DNA of 64,000 bases, from assembly GCF_000175635.1 (NCBI RefSeq), contig NZ_ACVP01000029.1:1-64000 (forward strand). Reading direction: 5' to 3'. Numbering within the stretch: the stretch's first letter is position 1; each line of letters starts with the position of its first letter. The notes below the pieces were generated by a model, which worked only from the letters and a program-made list of their open reading frames with translations, was not told the DNA's origin and did no database searches. Of this stretch, positions 1-9,599 are shown piece after piece. Position numbers and translations under genes: made by a program. This DNA is from Corynebacterium tuberculostearicum SK141. GTDB taxonomy: Bacteria; Actinomycetota; Actinomycetes; Mycobacteriales; Mycobacteriaceae.

Positions 1-283
1 GTTGGTGGAAACCTTCGGGGTGTCCTTCTCGTCGTTACCACCAGGGGTGCCCGGCGTACCCGGCTCATTAGGCTCAGTCGACTCAGAAGGCTCGGTCGGC
101 TTATCCGGAGTGGTCGAACCACAATCCGAAGGCTCATCAGACTCAGAAGTCTCGGAAGCCTCAGAAGACTCGGTCTCTACAGACTCAGACTCAGAAGGCT
201 CACTGGACTCAGACTCAGACGGTTCCTCAGACTCGGAAGGCTGCTCGCTCTCAGAGTCACCCGGCTCCTCAGACTCACAAGTC
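1..283 (-). repeat. Linker repeat copy A (near-identical to 1528-1801)
   Basis: This stretch encodes a Ser/Glu/Asp/Pro linker with two Cys (CESEEPGD... and SDCGSTTP...). It matches 1528-1801 almost base for base, at an offset of 1527, changing to 1518 because copy A carries 9 extra bases encoding one additional Gly-Thr-Pro. It continues to the window edge. Confidence 0.85.
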
Positions 284-3200
284 TTGTCGCCATCATCAGG
301 CGTACCCGGAACGTCGTCCTTCGGAGTGGTGGTGGTCTCCGGAGTAGAGGTCTCCGGCTCATCCTCGGAGGTTACGGTCTGATCCTCGTCTTCGATGTCC
401 TTGTGCTCACCGATGTCGTTCGGCTTGTCATTGTCAGGGGTGTCCTCACCCTTGTCATTGACAACCTTGGAAGTCAGAGTCTCGAAGGCAACCGCAGCCT
501 CAACCGGCTCAGTAACCTTATCGCTCACGGTGATGGTGACAGCCTCAGTACCGTCAGCCGCTTCCGGCTTGAAGGTATGACCCTTAGTCTCACCCAGAAC
601 GGTCTTGCCGTCATCCTTGGAAATCAGCTGGGCATCCAGGGAGTATTCCTTCCCCGGAACCAGACCCTCGTAGGAAACCTGGTCCACAATCTCGGCACCA
701 GCAACAACCTCACGCAGATCGCCCTCGAAGTCCGCGTTGGTAGAAACAATCGCGTTCTTGTGGGAGGTTACGGTCTGGTTCTCGTCGTTGATGTCCTTGT
801 GCTCAGCGATGTCATTCGGGTTCTCCGAGGTGGTATCCGGAGTGTCCTCACCCTTGTCATTGACGTCGGTAGAGGACAGTTCCTCAAACGCAACCGCAGC
901 CTCAACCGGCTCCTTCACGTCGTCAGAAACAGTGATCTCAACCTTGGCCTGACCATTAGCGGACTCAGGCTTAACAGTAGCCTCGCCCTTGCCCAGAACG
1001 GTCTCGCCGTCCTTCTTGGAAATCAGCTCAGCATTGAGCTTGTATTCCTTACCCGGAATCAGGTTGAAGTAATCGACGGTGTCGATGACCGTAGCACCAG
1101 CAACAACTTCCTTGGAGCCGTCTGCAAAGTCCGCATTGGTGGAAATGCGCGGCTTGGAGGTTACGGTCTGGTCATCGTCGTTGATCTCCTTGTGATCAGC
1201 GATGTGGTTCGGCTTCTCTGGAGTGGTATCCGGAGTGTCCTCACCCTTGTCGTTGACCTCAGTGGAAGTGAGCTCCTCGAAGGCAACCGCAGCCTGGACA
1301 GGCTCCTTCACATCATCATTAACGGTGATCTCAACAACTACCTCGCCGTCAGCAGTCTCCGGAGTGAAAGTCTTTTCACCAGAGCCCAAGACGGACTTGC
1401 CATCCACCTTGGAGATGAGCTCAGCGTTCAGGGTGTATTCCTTACCCGGAACCAGGTTGTGGAACTCAACGGTGTCGTTGACCTTAGCGCCAGCGATTAC
1501 CTCGTTGGAACCATTCTCAAAGTCAGCGTTGGTGGAGATCTTCGGAGTGTCCTTCTCGTCGTCGCCACCAGGGGTACCCGGCTCGTTAGGCTCAGTCGAC
1601 TCAGAAGGCTCGCCCGGCTTCTCCGGAGTGGTCGAACCGCAATCCGAAGGCTCGTCAGACTCAGAGGTCTCGGAAGCCTCAGAAGACGTGGTCTCTACAG
1701 ACTCGGACTCAGAAGGCTCGCTGGACTCAGACTCAGACGGTTCCTCAGACTCGGAAGGCTGCTCACTCTCAGAGTCACCCGGCTCCTCAGACTCGCAGGT
1801 CTCGCTAGTCTTCGGGGTAGAAGAGTCCTCAGAGGAAGAAGGCGTAGAGGTTTCACCCTCGCCACCGTCATCGGGCTTACCCGGCACGACGTCAGTCGTA
1901 GTCGTAGACGGAGTGGTGGTCTCGGAAGGCTTGTCAGACTTTACAGTCTGCTCCTTGTCCTCGATATTGGTGTGCTCGGCGATGTCATTCTTCTCACCAG
2001 TGGTGGAATCCTCGCCGTCCTTGTTAACAGCAGTGGAGGTCAGGTACTCGAAAGCAACTGCCTCGTCAACAGCCTCGGTAACACCCTCATCAACGGTGAT
2101 CTCAACCTTTACCTCGCCCTTAGAAGCAGAAGGTACGAAGGTCTTCTTACCGTGGCCGATTACCGGGTAATCACCAGTGGTCTCGTCCTTGACCTTGGAA
2201 CGCAGCTCTGCATTCAGAGTGTATTCCTTGCCAGCAACCAGGTCGTTGTACTCGACAGTATCGGTAATGACGGTGCCAGCCTTGATCTCATCGCCCTTAG
2301 CCTTCTCAGCCTTGGTGCCGATGGTTGGCTCCATCTTGGAGGTTACGGTCTGCTTCTCATCGTCGATGTCACGGTGATCGGTAATCTTCTTCTCTTCATC
2401 AGAGTTCGGAGTTTCCTTACCGTTCTCATCAACCTGCTTGGAGTAGAGGTCCTCGAATGCGACGGCAGCCTTGATGACGCCCTCAACATCGTCGTTGACC
2501 TTGATGTCAACAACCTGCTCACCAGCAGACTTCTTCGGAGTGAAGGTTACATCGCCCTTGCCGACGACCTCGTGCTCACCCTTGTCATTCTCAGCCTTGT
2601 TACGCAGCTCAGCCTTCAGGGTGTATTCCTTACCCGGAACCAAGTCGGTGTAGGTAACGGTGTCCTTGACGGTGACGCCAGCCTTTACCTGGGTAGCCTT
2701 GTCAAAGTCAGCGTTGGTCTTGATAGACGGGTTCCACTTGGTGTTAACGGTCTGCTTCTCATCGTTGATGTCTTCGTGAGTAGCAATCTCGTTCTCATCG
2801 GTGGAGCCAGAGGTCTCGTTGCCCTCCTTGTCTACCTCGGTAGATACAAGCTTCTCGAAGGCAACCGCAGCGTCAACAGCAGGATCTGCCTTCTCGTTGA
2901 CGGTGATCTCAACCTGCTGTTCACCGGCGGACTCCTTCGGAGTCAGTTCCGCAGAGCCTTCACCCAGTTCGGTCTTGCCATCTGCCTTGGAGATCAGCTT
3001 TGCCTTCAGGGTGTACTTCTTACCCGGAACAAGGTCCTTATACGTCACAGTGTCAATAACCGTGGCGCCCTTCTCTACACGGTTGCCATCCTTGATCTTG
3101 GCCTGCGTGTGGATCTCAGGGTTCCACTTGGTATTGACGGTCTGCGCCTCATCATCAATGTCCTCGTGGGTCTTGATGAGGTTTCCGTCCTCAGAATCGT

Positions 3201-4566
3201 TCGGGGCATCCTTGCCGTTCTCGTCCACCTCGTGGGAGTACAGCTTCTCATAAGCAACGGCAGCAGCAACTGGCTTCTCCAGCTGCTTATCGACGTCAAT
3301 CATTACCTCAACGTCGCCAGTCTCACCCGTAGCTTCAAAGTCCTTAGAACCGGTGCCAAGAATTGCGTGGTCGCCGTTTGCGTCAGCAGCCTTGTTACGC
3401 AGCTGAGCCTTCAGGGTGTACTTCTTACCCGGTACAAGATCCTCGTAGTGAACCTTGTCCTTAACAGTGGCGCCAGCAACAACCTGCTGCTTGTCGCCAT
3501 CAAAGGAAGCTTCAGTCTTAATCTCCGGCTTAAGGTCCTTCTCCTGCTCCTCCGTAGTCGGAGTCGGATCAGGATTAGGAACTACAGGAGTGCTCTCGCT
3601 CGGGACCGTCTCTTCGGTGTCCTCCGTGGTGGTTTCCTCAGAGTCAGTTGGCTCAGAATCGGTAGTCGTCTCGCTAGAAGAAGTCTCACCTTCCGGATTC
3701 TCAGAGGTGGTCTCTTCGGTCGTATTCTCCTCAGTATCTGGATTCTCCGGAGAAGTAGTCGGCCCTTCAGAGCCACCTCCATTGTCCGGAGTATCCGGCA
3801 GACCAGGCTGATTAGGCGGAATAACACGTTGCGCGCCCTTAGCAGCCCCCTTAGCCGGAATCACCACGGTAATAAAGTACTCATCAGGCTGCTTTGGAAC
3901 TTCAGCAACCTTCTTGAAGTGTGGACCTGCACCAGTTGCGTTCGTTCCTGGGTTTTCGGCGCTAACCAGCTCAAAGCCGGTAATCTCCGTAAACTCCTCC
4001 AACGAGCCTTCGAATTGAGGAAAGTTGCGCTTTCCATCTGGATTATTATAGGCAGGCTGTTCACCGTTAATGGTATAGGCAGCCGTAGTTCTATCGATAG
4101 GATCCCTACCAACGATGGCCGCCATATAAATCACATATGTAGCAGCCTTAGCTTTCTCTTCATTTTTGATAGCCTCTTGCCACTTCAGCCCCAGACGAAT
4201 AACCGCATCTCGGTACTCCGGATCGATATCGAGCTTTTCAGCATTATCGGTCGAATACAAGGTACCGGTGGTCGTGACTGGGTAGTGCTTCATCGGGTCA
4301 ATACACCAAGCCCAGCCCACGTTATTATCAGGGTTAGCTTTAACGCCTGAAATATTTGGACCCGCCCAGGTGAGCGTTCCCCACTGCTTAGCCTGGGTGG
4401 TATTCGGAGCTCCACCTATTTCAAAATCGGGTTTGAAGTCGGTAGGCTCAGCAGCCTCCGCCTTGCCTCCCGGAACGGTGACCATGGCCGCAATTACCGC
4501 AATTGCAGCAAGCACTGCGGTAAAGACCATCCACCCCTCTCGGGATATGTTTCTTAATTTACTCAT
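1..4566 (-). CDS. Giant surface adhesin with VaFE / T-Q ester-bond repeats (3' end outside window)
   Basis: The minus frame is open for 1522 codons from an ATG at 4566 to the window edge. The N-terminus is basic, then hydrophobic (about residues 12-33), ending AEAAEP, and reads as a signal peptide. A domain with Cys88 in WAWCIDP follows and may be a thioester-type adhesin head; its partner Gln is not identified. A Ser/Thr/Glu/Pro stalk follows, then seven complete repeats of about 125-130 residues and the start of an eighth. Each repeat has a Thr near its start, VAFE (VAYE in the first) and His-x7-Gln in the H..I.D..QTV motif, as in T-Q ester-bond (VaFE) domains. Two near-identical Ser/Glu/Asp-rich linkers interrupt the array. 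Any LPXTG anchor lies beyond the window. Role as a cell-wall adhesin is inferred. Confidence 0.9.
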   Translation of the reverse strand, partial: MSKLRNISREGWMVFTAVLAAIAVIAAMVTVPGGKAEAAEPTDFKPDFEIGGAPNTTQAKQWGTLTWAGPNISGVKANPDNNVGWAWCIDPMKHYPVTTTGTLYSTDNAEKLDIDPEYRDAVIRLGLKWQEAIKNEEKAKAATYVIYMAAIVGRDPIDRTTAAYTINGEQPAYNNPDGKRNFPQFEGSLEEFTEITGFELVSAENPGTNATGAGPHFKKVAEVPKQPDEYFITVVIPAKGAAKGAQRVIPPNQPGLPDTPDNGGGSEGPTTSPENPDTEENTTEETTSENPEGETSSSETTTDSEPTDSEETTTEDTEETVPSESTPVVPNPDPTPTTEEQEKDLKPEIKTEASFDGDKQQVVAGATVKDKVHYEDLVPGKKYTLKAQLRNKAADANGDHAILGTGSKDFEATGETGDVEVMIDVDKQLEKPVAAAVAYEKLYSHEVDENGKDAPNDSEDGNLIKTHEDIDDEAQTVNTKWNPEIHTQAKIKDGNRVEKGATVIDTVTYKDLVPGKKYTLKAKLISKADGKTELGEGSAELTPKESAGEQQVEITVNEKADPAVDAAVAFEKLVSTEVDKEGNETSGSTDENEIATHEDINDEKQTVNTKWNPSIKTNADFDKATQVKAGVTVKDTVTYTDLVPGKEYTLKAELRNKAENDKGEHEVVGKGDVTFTPKKSAGEQVVDIKVNDDVEGVIKAAVAFEDLYSKQVDENGKETPNSDEEKKITDHRDIDDEKQTVTSKMEPTIGTKAEKAKGDEIKAGTVITDTVEYNDLVAGKEYTLNAELRSKVKDETTGDYPVIGHGKKTFVPSASKGEVKVEITVDEGVTEAVDEAVAFEYLTSTAVNKDGEDSTTGEKNDIAEHTNIEDKEQTVKSDKPSETTTPSTTTTDVVPGKPDDGGEGETSTPSSSEDSSTPKTSETCESEEPGDSESEQPSESEEPSESESSEPSESESVETTSSEASETSESDEPSDCGSTTPEKPGEPSESTEPNEPGTPGGDDEKDTPKISTNADFENGSNEVIAGAKVNDTVEFHNLVPGKEYTLNAELISKVDGKSVLGSGEKTFTPETADGEVVVEITVNDDVKEPVQAAVAFEELTSTEVNDKGEDTPDTTPEKPNHIADHKEINDDDQTVTSKPRISTNADFADGSKEVVAGATVIDTVDYFNLIPGKEYKLNAELISKKDGETVLGKGEATVKPESANGQAKVEITVSDDVKEPVEAAVAFEELSSTDVNDKGEDTPDTTSENPNDIAEHKDINDENQTVTSHKNAIVSTNADFEGDLREVVAGAEIVDQVSYEGLVPGKEYSLDAQLISKDDGKTVLGETKGHTFKPEAADGTEAVTITVSDKVTEPVEAAVAFETLTSKVVNDKGEDTPDNDKPNDIGEHKDIEDEDQTVTSEDEPETSTPETTTTPKDDVPGTPDDGDKTCESEEPGDSESEQPSESEEPSESESSEPSESESVETESSEASETSESDEPSDCGSTTPDKPTEPSESTEPNEPGTPGTPGGNDEKDTPKVSTN
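385..3540 (-). repeat. Seven tandem VaFE/T-Q ester-type domains within the adhesin
   Basis: Approximate repeat positions, in protein order, are 3130-3540, 2745-3140, 2340-2740, 1960-2340, 1165-1540, 770-1155 and 385-745. Boundaries are estimates from the recurring DTVxYxxLVPGKEYTL, AVAFE and H-x7-Q signatures. All seven keep the early Thr, the VAFE Glu and the His-x7-Gln pair. The gap between the fourth and fifth is filled by the long acidic linker. Confidence 0.8.
1528..1801 (-). repeat. Linker repeat copy B (near-identical to 1-283)
   Basis: Second copy of the acidic linker, between the fourth and fifth VaFE-type domains. The close identity at DNA level, including synonymous positions, points to recent duplication or gene conversion inside the gene. 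Confidence 0.85.
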
Positions 4567-5225
4567 TCTTTCCTCTTCGAGCGGTACAAATACTTACATT
4601 CGTTTTCCTGCACGGCGAGTGTTTTCGCTGAACAGAACCTGAAATTGAGACTTGAACACACTGCGGTTAATCAGGGTTTTGAACCCAAATCTGGATTAAC
4701 TCTTATTGTGCTCTCAGGATAATATCACGGGAAAATCTAAGGCGCCAGTCAGGAAGATTTAAAAACCGCACGTTATGCAGCATTTCTAATTTCACACCCA
4801 CAGGTAGATGCGCTTATTTCCACGGCCAACCTAGTATTAAATACATATGTTCGATGTTCTCTAGGCCTTTCTTAAGGTCGGGATACCACACCAATGACTT
4901 ATTCAATACTAAGATTAGTGTTAACAAAAGCCGTGTAAACAACCCCATGCGCTGCGTTTTGTCTAATTTCGTGCAAATTCAAGGGTTCGATTTGCGTGCA
5001 ATTTCTTCGCGTTACTCCGGGGCCGTCCATAGAAAGTTGGTGTTGCAGGAGTGACTGGAGAGCACTCAATAGGAGTGGGCACACGTTCGATACCCTGGAG
5101 GTGTAGTAACCCTTAACCCTATTGCCATCCATCTCCAAGAAGGGAAGTGTGAGCGAAAACTCTGTACAGAGTAGTCACAATCACACTTAGGGCCCTCGAA
5201 TAGGGAGTGCGGGAGAATTGGGCAA
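4567..5225. other. Intergenic region upstream of the adhesin
   Basis: No convincing gene is seen. Two short ORFs, one on each strand (4854-5054 and 4899-5138), overlap each other and lack good ribosome sites. The adhesin promoter probably lies near 4718-4730, where the minus strand reads a TATTAT-like -10. A nested inverted repeat at 4666-4700 (arms GTTAATCAG and CTGGATTAAC around GGGTT/AACCC) would then fall in the 5' leader. Confidence 0.5.
5159..5172. promoter_or_regulatory. 14-bp perfect palindrome ACTCTGTACAGAGT
   Basis: A perfect palindrome in otherwise gene-free DNA. It has the size and symmetry of a dimeric repressor site, but no regulator or target is identified. Confidence 0.25.
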
Positions 5226-5283
5226 AGAAAAAATCCGCACGAGCGCCGGCAAGCGGATGCTTTACCGAGGCCGCAGTGCGGAT
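5226..5283 (-). terminator. Terminator of the small secreted protein gene
   Basis: The arms ATCCGCAC (5233-5240) and GTGCGGAT (5276-5283) pair. On the minus strand they are followed by a run of T. It lies just past the stop at 5302. Confidence 0.6.
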
Positions 5284-5301
5284 CCTGGAATGAATTAGGC
5301 C

Positions 5302-5625
5302 TTAAAGAACGGCAGTGACCTGGTAGCCCTTCTCCTGCAGGAGCTGGGAAACTGCCTCAAAAGTATCGCCGTCCTTGTCTGGGTTGTAGGTCTCCGGATT
5401 CAGGGCAATATTGGCAGTGTCGCCCTCGTAGCGGACGCTGATGAACTCGTAGCCGGCTTCGGCATGAGCGGCGTCGATAAGAGCCTGCACGTCGTCGGTG
5501 TTGCCCTGCTCAGCAACAGCAACCTGCTCCTGCTCAGGTGTCGGCGCAGCCTCCTGTGCCGGGGTGCCTAGGCCGAAGAATCCCATAATGGTGGCAAGCA
5601 GGCCGCTCAAAAGCTTGATGATCAT
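5302..5625 (-). CDS. Small secreted or membrane-tethered protein, unknown function
   Basis: The gene encodes 107 residues. Residues 1-20 (MIIKLLSGLLATIMGFFGLG) are hydrophobic and look like a signal peptide or anchor. An acidic linker and a compact domain of about 70 residues ending KGYQVTAVL follow. The ATG at 5625 has GGGAG about 9 bases upstream, and a terminator follows the stop, so it is a single-gene unit. I recognise no family, and no catalytic motif is visible. Confidence 0.75.
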   Translation of the reverse strand: MIIKLLSGLLATIMGFFGLGTPAQEAAPTPEQEQVAVAEQGNTDDVQALIDAAHAEAGYEFISVRYEGDTANIALNPETYNPDKDGDTFEAVSQLLQEKGYQVTAVL

Positions 5626-5999
5626 TGAAGTAACTCCCTGTGTTGAAATACGCGGGAATTGGGCCCGCGAAAGCTGAAAAACTCTCTGTACTTAAAACGA
5701 ACTTAACTTTAGATGAGTTTTTGGTTATGTTCAACAGGGAAGGACCTATGCTGGCATGTCACGGTCTTGCGGGCAGCTTAAAGGGCACTGAAATGCCACA
5801 GCGCCCGTGCTCCGACTCAATGACGGGACACGGGCGCTTTCGCTCAATTAGGGCTAAATCCCTTAGAGGGACCAAGAGCTAGGTGGGGATAGGAACCTTT
5901 GTTGTCTGCTAGGAGCAGCTAGAAAAACATCGTGCAGAGAGCCAGTTCAGCTGTGCTAGAGGGTGGGGCTCTCACACCACCTCGGTGAGGACTACGGCC
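5626..5999. other. Intergenic region between the small secreted gene and purA
   Basis: Holds the promoter region of the gene at 5302-5625 and the 3' flank of purA. A plus-strand ORF at 5640-5882 is unlikely to be coding. The main structure is the inverted repeat at 5801-5837. Confidence 0.5.
5801..5837. terminator. GC-rich hairpin downstream of purA
   Basis: Perfect 9-bp arms GCGCCCGTG and CACGGGCGC with a 19-base loop. T residues follow only on the plus strand, so use as the purA terminator is possible but not clear. Confidence 0.4.
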
Positions 6000-7292
6000 T
6001 TACTGGTCTTCCATCACATCATGACGAATGATGGTCTGGTCGCGGCCCGGACCAACGCCGATATAGGAGATTCGGCAGCCAGACAGCTCTTCCAAGCGCA
6101 GGACGTAATCCTGCGCCTTCTGCGGCAGCTCCTCAAAAGTGGAGCACTCCGTGATGTCCTCATCCCAGGCCGGCATGGTCTCGAAGATGGGTTCGGCGTG
6201 GTGGAATTCGGACTGGGTAAGCGGCAGCTCGTCGTAGCGCTTGCCGTCGACGTCGTAAGCCACGCAGATCGGGATCTCGCCGATGCCGGTAAGAACGTCC
6301 AGCTTGGTCAGGAAGTAATCGGTAAAGCCGTTGACGCGGGTGGCATAGCGCGCAACAACGGAGTCATACCAACCACAACGGCGCTTGCGGCCGGTGTTCA
6401 CACCAATCTCGCCGCCGGTGGTCTGCAGGTACTCGCCCCACTTATCAAAGAGCTCGGTGGGGAACGGGCCGGCACCCACGCGGGTGGTATAAGCCTTGAT
6501 AATGCCCAGCGAGGTCTTGATGCGCGTTGGACCAATGCCGGAGCCCACGGAAGCACCACCGGCCGTCGGGTTAGACGAGGTCACAAACGGGTAGGTGCCG
6601 TGGTCCACGTCGAGCATGGTGGCCTGGCCGCCCTCCATGAGCACGTGCTTGCCAGCTTCGAGGGCTTGGTTGAGCTCCAGCTCGGCGTCGATAACCATCG
6701 GGCGCAGGCGGTCGCGGTAGCTTAGGAAGTACTCCACAATCTGGTCGGCCTCGATGGCCTTGCGGTTGTACATCTTCACCAGCATCTGGTTCTTGATATC
6801 CAGCGCGGATTCCACCTTCTGGCGCAGGATGGATTCATCAAAGATGTCCTGCACGCGGATGCCAATGCGCGCCACCTTATCGGCGTAGGTCGGGCCAATG
6901 CCGCGGCCGGTAGTACCAATCGCGCGCTTGCCCAGGAAGCGTTCCTGCACGCGGTCTAGGGTCTGGTGGTACGGCGCCACTAGGTGCGCATTGGCAGAAA
7001 TCTTCAGGCGCGAGGCATTCGCGCCGCGGGCCTCAAGGCCATCAATCTCATCAAAGAGTGCCTCAAGGTTGATCACTACGCCATTGCCCAGCACCGGGGT
7101 GGCGTTCTCAGACAAAATGCCGGCCGGCAGGAGCTTCAGCTCGTATTTTTCGCCGCCTACCACGACGGTATGGCCGGCGTTATTACCGCCGTTCGGCTTG
7201 ACCACGTAGTCAACCTTGCCGCCGAGGATGTCGGTCGCTTTGCCCTTGCCTTCGTCGCCCCACTGGGCGCCGACAATGACGATCGCTGCCAT
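6000..7292 (-). CDS. purA: Adenylosuccinate synthase
   Basis: PurA joins IMP and aspartate using GTP, the first committed step to AMP in the cytosol. The 430-residue protein has normal length. It carries the N-terminal [11 protein letters not shown] nucleotide loop, [23 protein letters not shown] and the C-terminal [13 protein letters not shown] region. The ATG at 7292 is preceded by GAGGAAG. It is monocistronic and divergent from the gene at 7380. Confidence 0.98.
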   Translation of the reverse strand: MAAIVIVGAQWGDEGKGKATDILGGKVDYVVKPNGGNNAGHTVVVGGEKYELKLLPAGILSENATPVLGNGVVINLEALFDEIDGLEARGANASRLKISANAHLVAPYHQTLDRVQERFLGKRAIGTTGRGIGPTYADKVARIGIRVQDIFDESILRQKVESALDIKNQMLVKMYNRKAIEADQIVEYFLSYRDRLRPMVIDAELELNQALEAGKHVLMEGGQATMLDVDHGTYPFVTSSNPTAGGASVGSGIGPTRIKTSLGIIKAYTTRVGAGPFPTELFDKWGEYLQTTGGEIGVNTGRKRRCGWYDSVVARYATRVNGFTDYFLTKLDVLTGIGEIPICVAYDVDGKRYDELPLTQSEFHHAEPIFETMPAWDEDITECSTFEELPQKAQDYVLRLEELSGCRISYIGVGPGRDQTIIRHDVMEDQ

Positions 7293-7366
7293 TGTTTAGT
7301 CACTTCCTCATTATTGAAGCCAAAATACTCTCCAACCTTACACTTTCCCGGCACAAAAAGCCCGCG

Positions 7367-7372
7367 TAGCAT
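7367..7372 (+). promoter_or_regulatory. -10 TAGCAT of a probable leaderless promoter
   Basis: TAGCAT is followed by exactly 7 bases and then the ATG at 7380. This spacing puts transcription start at or beside the first codon. It supports the choice of 7380 over the next ATG. Confidence 0.5.
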
Positions 7373-7379
7373 TGTCCGC

Positions 7380-8213
7380 ATGCGTTTTTTGTTCCTCCGC
7401 TGCGGCGCCCCGGGCGTGGCCATGCCTGCCGACGCCCACGATCTCTCCCCCATCCCTACCCGCAAAGAGCTCTCGCTTATCGACGCCTTCCTCAACCCCC
7501 TCCTTCCCACAGACCCCACTCCCTCCCTCGATGACATCGCCGCGCAACCCGACGTCCGCCACCTCGGCGCCCCCGCACCCGCCCCACAGGCCCCATACTT
7601 AGCTAAGCCCGCCCGAATCGTCGTCGCCGGCTCCGACGCCGCCCTCTCGGCCGTACTCACCCGCCTCATGCGCTCCGACCGCCTCTGGGCCGAGGTCGCT
7701 TTCATCCCTGTCCCCTCGTCCGCAGCCTCCACCACGTCCGCGGCCGCGCAGAACTGGGGAATTCCCACCTCCCCGGCCGAGGCCCTCGACTTCGCCCGCA
7801 CCGCCCCGGTCCGCCCCGCGCCACTCATCCGCAATGATTCCGGCCTCGCCGTCGCCGGCTCCGCCACCATCTCAGACGCCACAAACGGCTCTTTCACCGG
7901 TGAAGTCATCATCGACGACCACACCCTAGCCGCCACTTCCCCCAAAACCTTCGGCGCACGCCTCGTCCCGATGACCGACGCCCCCGGCATCCTCGCCGCC
8001 CGCGCCACCTCCCCCGTCGAGTCACAGGGCCGCCTGCGCTCGCTGCTGCGCAAGCCCGGCCAGCTCGACCCCGAATCCGTCAGCACCGGCCGCGCCGTCC
8101 AGGCCGGCGGCCCACAGCTGCGCGTCATCGTCGATTCCGTCCCCCACAAGCGCCCGGTAACCCGTGTGACGTTCTACCGCCACCTGCGCGACCTCCAGAT
8201 CGTCCGCCCTTAA
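7380..8213 (+). CDS. Conserved hypothetical protein divergent from purA
   Basis: The gene encodes 277 residues, rich in Ala and Pro, with no signal peptide or membrane segment. The central part (VVAGSDAALSAVLTRLMR, then a GEVIIDDH segment and a C-terminal LRVIVDSVPHKRPVTR) recalls the diacylglycerol-kinase / NAD-kinase fold, but the usual GGDGT motif is missing. A catalytic role is therefore doubtful. A protein of unknown function is also found beside purA in mycobacteria; equivalence is inferred from position. The start is set by the leaderless promoter. Confidence 0.8.
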   Translation: MRFLFLRCGAPGVAMPADAHDLSPIPTRKELSLIDAFLNPLLPTDPTPSLDDIAAQPDVRHLGAPAPAPQAPYLAKPARIVVAGSDAALSAVLTRLMRSDRLWAEVAFIPVPSSAASTTSAAAQNWGIPTSPAEALDFARTAPVRPAPLIRNDSGLAVAGSATISDATNGSFTGEVIIDDHTLAATSPKTFGARLVPMTDAPGILAARATSPVESQGRLRSLLRKPGQLDPESVSTGRAVQAGGPQLRVIVDSVPHKRPVTRVTFYRHLRDLQIVRP

Positions 8214-8247
8214 CTCCGCGCGAGGTCCTTGCCTCCGCGCGAGGACG

Positions 8248-9435
8248 CTAGTCCTCGCGCCCCCACACCTCCGGCGGGTAGGCCGGGTGCTGCGAGGTCG
8301 GCACCAGGTGCGCCACGGCCGACTCGCGCGAGAGCCCGCAGACCATCAGCATGTCCACCACGATGGAGCGCGTCTGACCCAGAATCATATAGGCCGACAG
8401 CGTGCCTTCCCTATCAATGATGTCCAGCCCGGCGCGCCCGCCCACGATGCGCAGGCGCTGCACAAGGTCCGGAATTTCAATCGCCTCGTCGTGCCCATGC
8501 TTCTTGCCCTGGCCGTAGAGCTCACTAATCGCGAGCATGATTTCAGAAAGCTCATCGAGCAACTCCACCTGCTCGTCCGAAACCTTATCGCGGTCCTCCG
8601 TCAGGCCCAGCGCCTGGCGGGAGAGCACGCGCACGCCGCGGACCGCGTTATCCACCGGCAACAAGATGCGTTCCAGCGAGCGAATGCTGCGCCGCGACGC
8701 CCACAACAGCGGTGAAACCTCCGAGGCCTCCCTACCCGATTGCGCCGCGCTTAGCAGGGTATTGACGCTGTTTTGCGTACCGCGCACCGCCTCGCGCGCG
8801 TCGCGGATGACGCCGGGGTCTTGGTGGCGGATGCCATAAGTGACGTCGGCAAGAATGCTCGAGGCAACCTTAAGCACCTTCGACACCTCGCGCCTCGCTT
8901 CCACCAACGGGGAATTGGGAATCAACGCAATGGTTATCAGGCCAATGCCCGAGCCAATCATCGCGTCAATCGCGCGGTGCAGGCCGCCCGGGCCCTCCGT
9001 GGGTGGGAAAATCGTGGCAATCAAAATCGCGCCAAAGACAATCTGGTTGGTCACAAGCGGCGACTTGGTCAAAAACGAGCCCACCACCAGGCCCGCGCCC
9101 ACAATGAAGAAAATCTGGAACGGCCCCTGCCCCACTATCTGGAAGAGCAGGTCGCCCACGGCCACGCCAATGATGCCGCCAATCGACATCTCCAGCGCCT
9201 TTTTCATCCTGTCCCCACCGGACATCCCCAGAATGATGACCGCAGAAATCGGCGCAAAGAACGGCTGCGGGTGCCCCACCACATCGCCGGCCACCCAGTA
9301 CGCAAGCGCCGCGCCAATGGTCGCCTGGATGATGTAGACAAACCGCGAGCGGATGCGGTTGACCCGCGAGACCACCGAGCGGTCAATCACCCGCAGCTTT
9401 TGCCGCGTTGAGACTCTTTCCTTCGCTTCCGACAT
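8248..9435 (-). CDS. FUSC-family membrane protein (aromatic acid exporter type)
   Basis: The protein has 395 residues. The N-terminal half has about five to six hydrophobic segments (YIIQATIGAALAYWVAG onward), with GMSGGDRMKKALEMSIGGIIGVAVGD, as in FUSC / YhfK-like permeases. The C-terminal half is a soluble helical domain with HHDE-rich stretches. A role in export of aromatic or other small organic acids is suggested by the family only. A further ATG lies at 9447, but TATGCT at 9443-9448 sits 7 bases before 9435, so the shorter start is preferred. Confidence 0.85.
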   Translation of the reverse strand: MSEAKERVSTRQKLRVIDRSVVSRVNRIRSRFVYIIQATIGAALAYWVAGDVVGHPQPFFAPISAVIILGMSGGDRMKKALEMSIGGIIGVAVGDLLFQIVGQGPFQIFFIVGAGLVVGSFLTKSPLVTNQIVFGAILIATIFPPTEGPGGLHRAIDAMIGSGIGLITIALIPNSPLVEARREVSKVLKVASSILADVTYGIRHQDPGVIRDAREAVRGTQNSVNTLLSAAQSGREASEVSPLLWASRRSIRSLERILLPVDNAVRGVRVLSRQALGLTEDRDKVSDEQVELLDELSEIMLAISELYGQGKKHGHDEAIEIPDLVQRLRIVGGRAGLDIIDREGTLSAYMILGQTRSIVVDMLMVCGLSRESAVAHLVPTSQHPAYPPEVWGRED

Positions 9436-9442
9436 GCCTTCC

Positions 9443-9448
9443 AGCATA
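9443..9448 (-). promoter_or_regulatory. -10 TATGCT, leaderless type
   Basis: On the minus strand TATGCT is separated by 7 bases from the ATG at 9435. It overlaps the alternative ATG at 9447, which argues against that codon being used. Confidence 0.4.
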
Positions 9449-9599
9449 GAAGACCGCCCTTACCATCGCCGCCGGCCCCGCGCATCTCGGCCGTCGGCTG
9501 GCTTGTGGATAGCTCTTGCCGACGCCCCCTTTTCCCCCACCTATCCACAATTTCGACCTTCCCGGCCGCGCACCGCTTGTTGGGCCCTCGAGCCCCCTT

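Noticed and set aside
403..4350. A 1315-codon plus-strand ORF opposite the adhesin
   Set aside because: It is the shadow of the repeats on the other strand: Leu/Val/Arg-rich repeats, no ribosome site, while the minus frame reads a coherent signal peptide and repeat protein.
1..4566. CRISPR-like repetitive DNA
   Set aside because: The repeats are long, in frame and encode protein domains; there are no short spacer-separated direct repeats.
5640..5882. An 80-codon ORF downstream of purA
   Set aside because: No ribosome site, contains the inverted repeat at 5801-5837, no family features.
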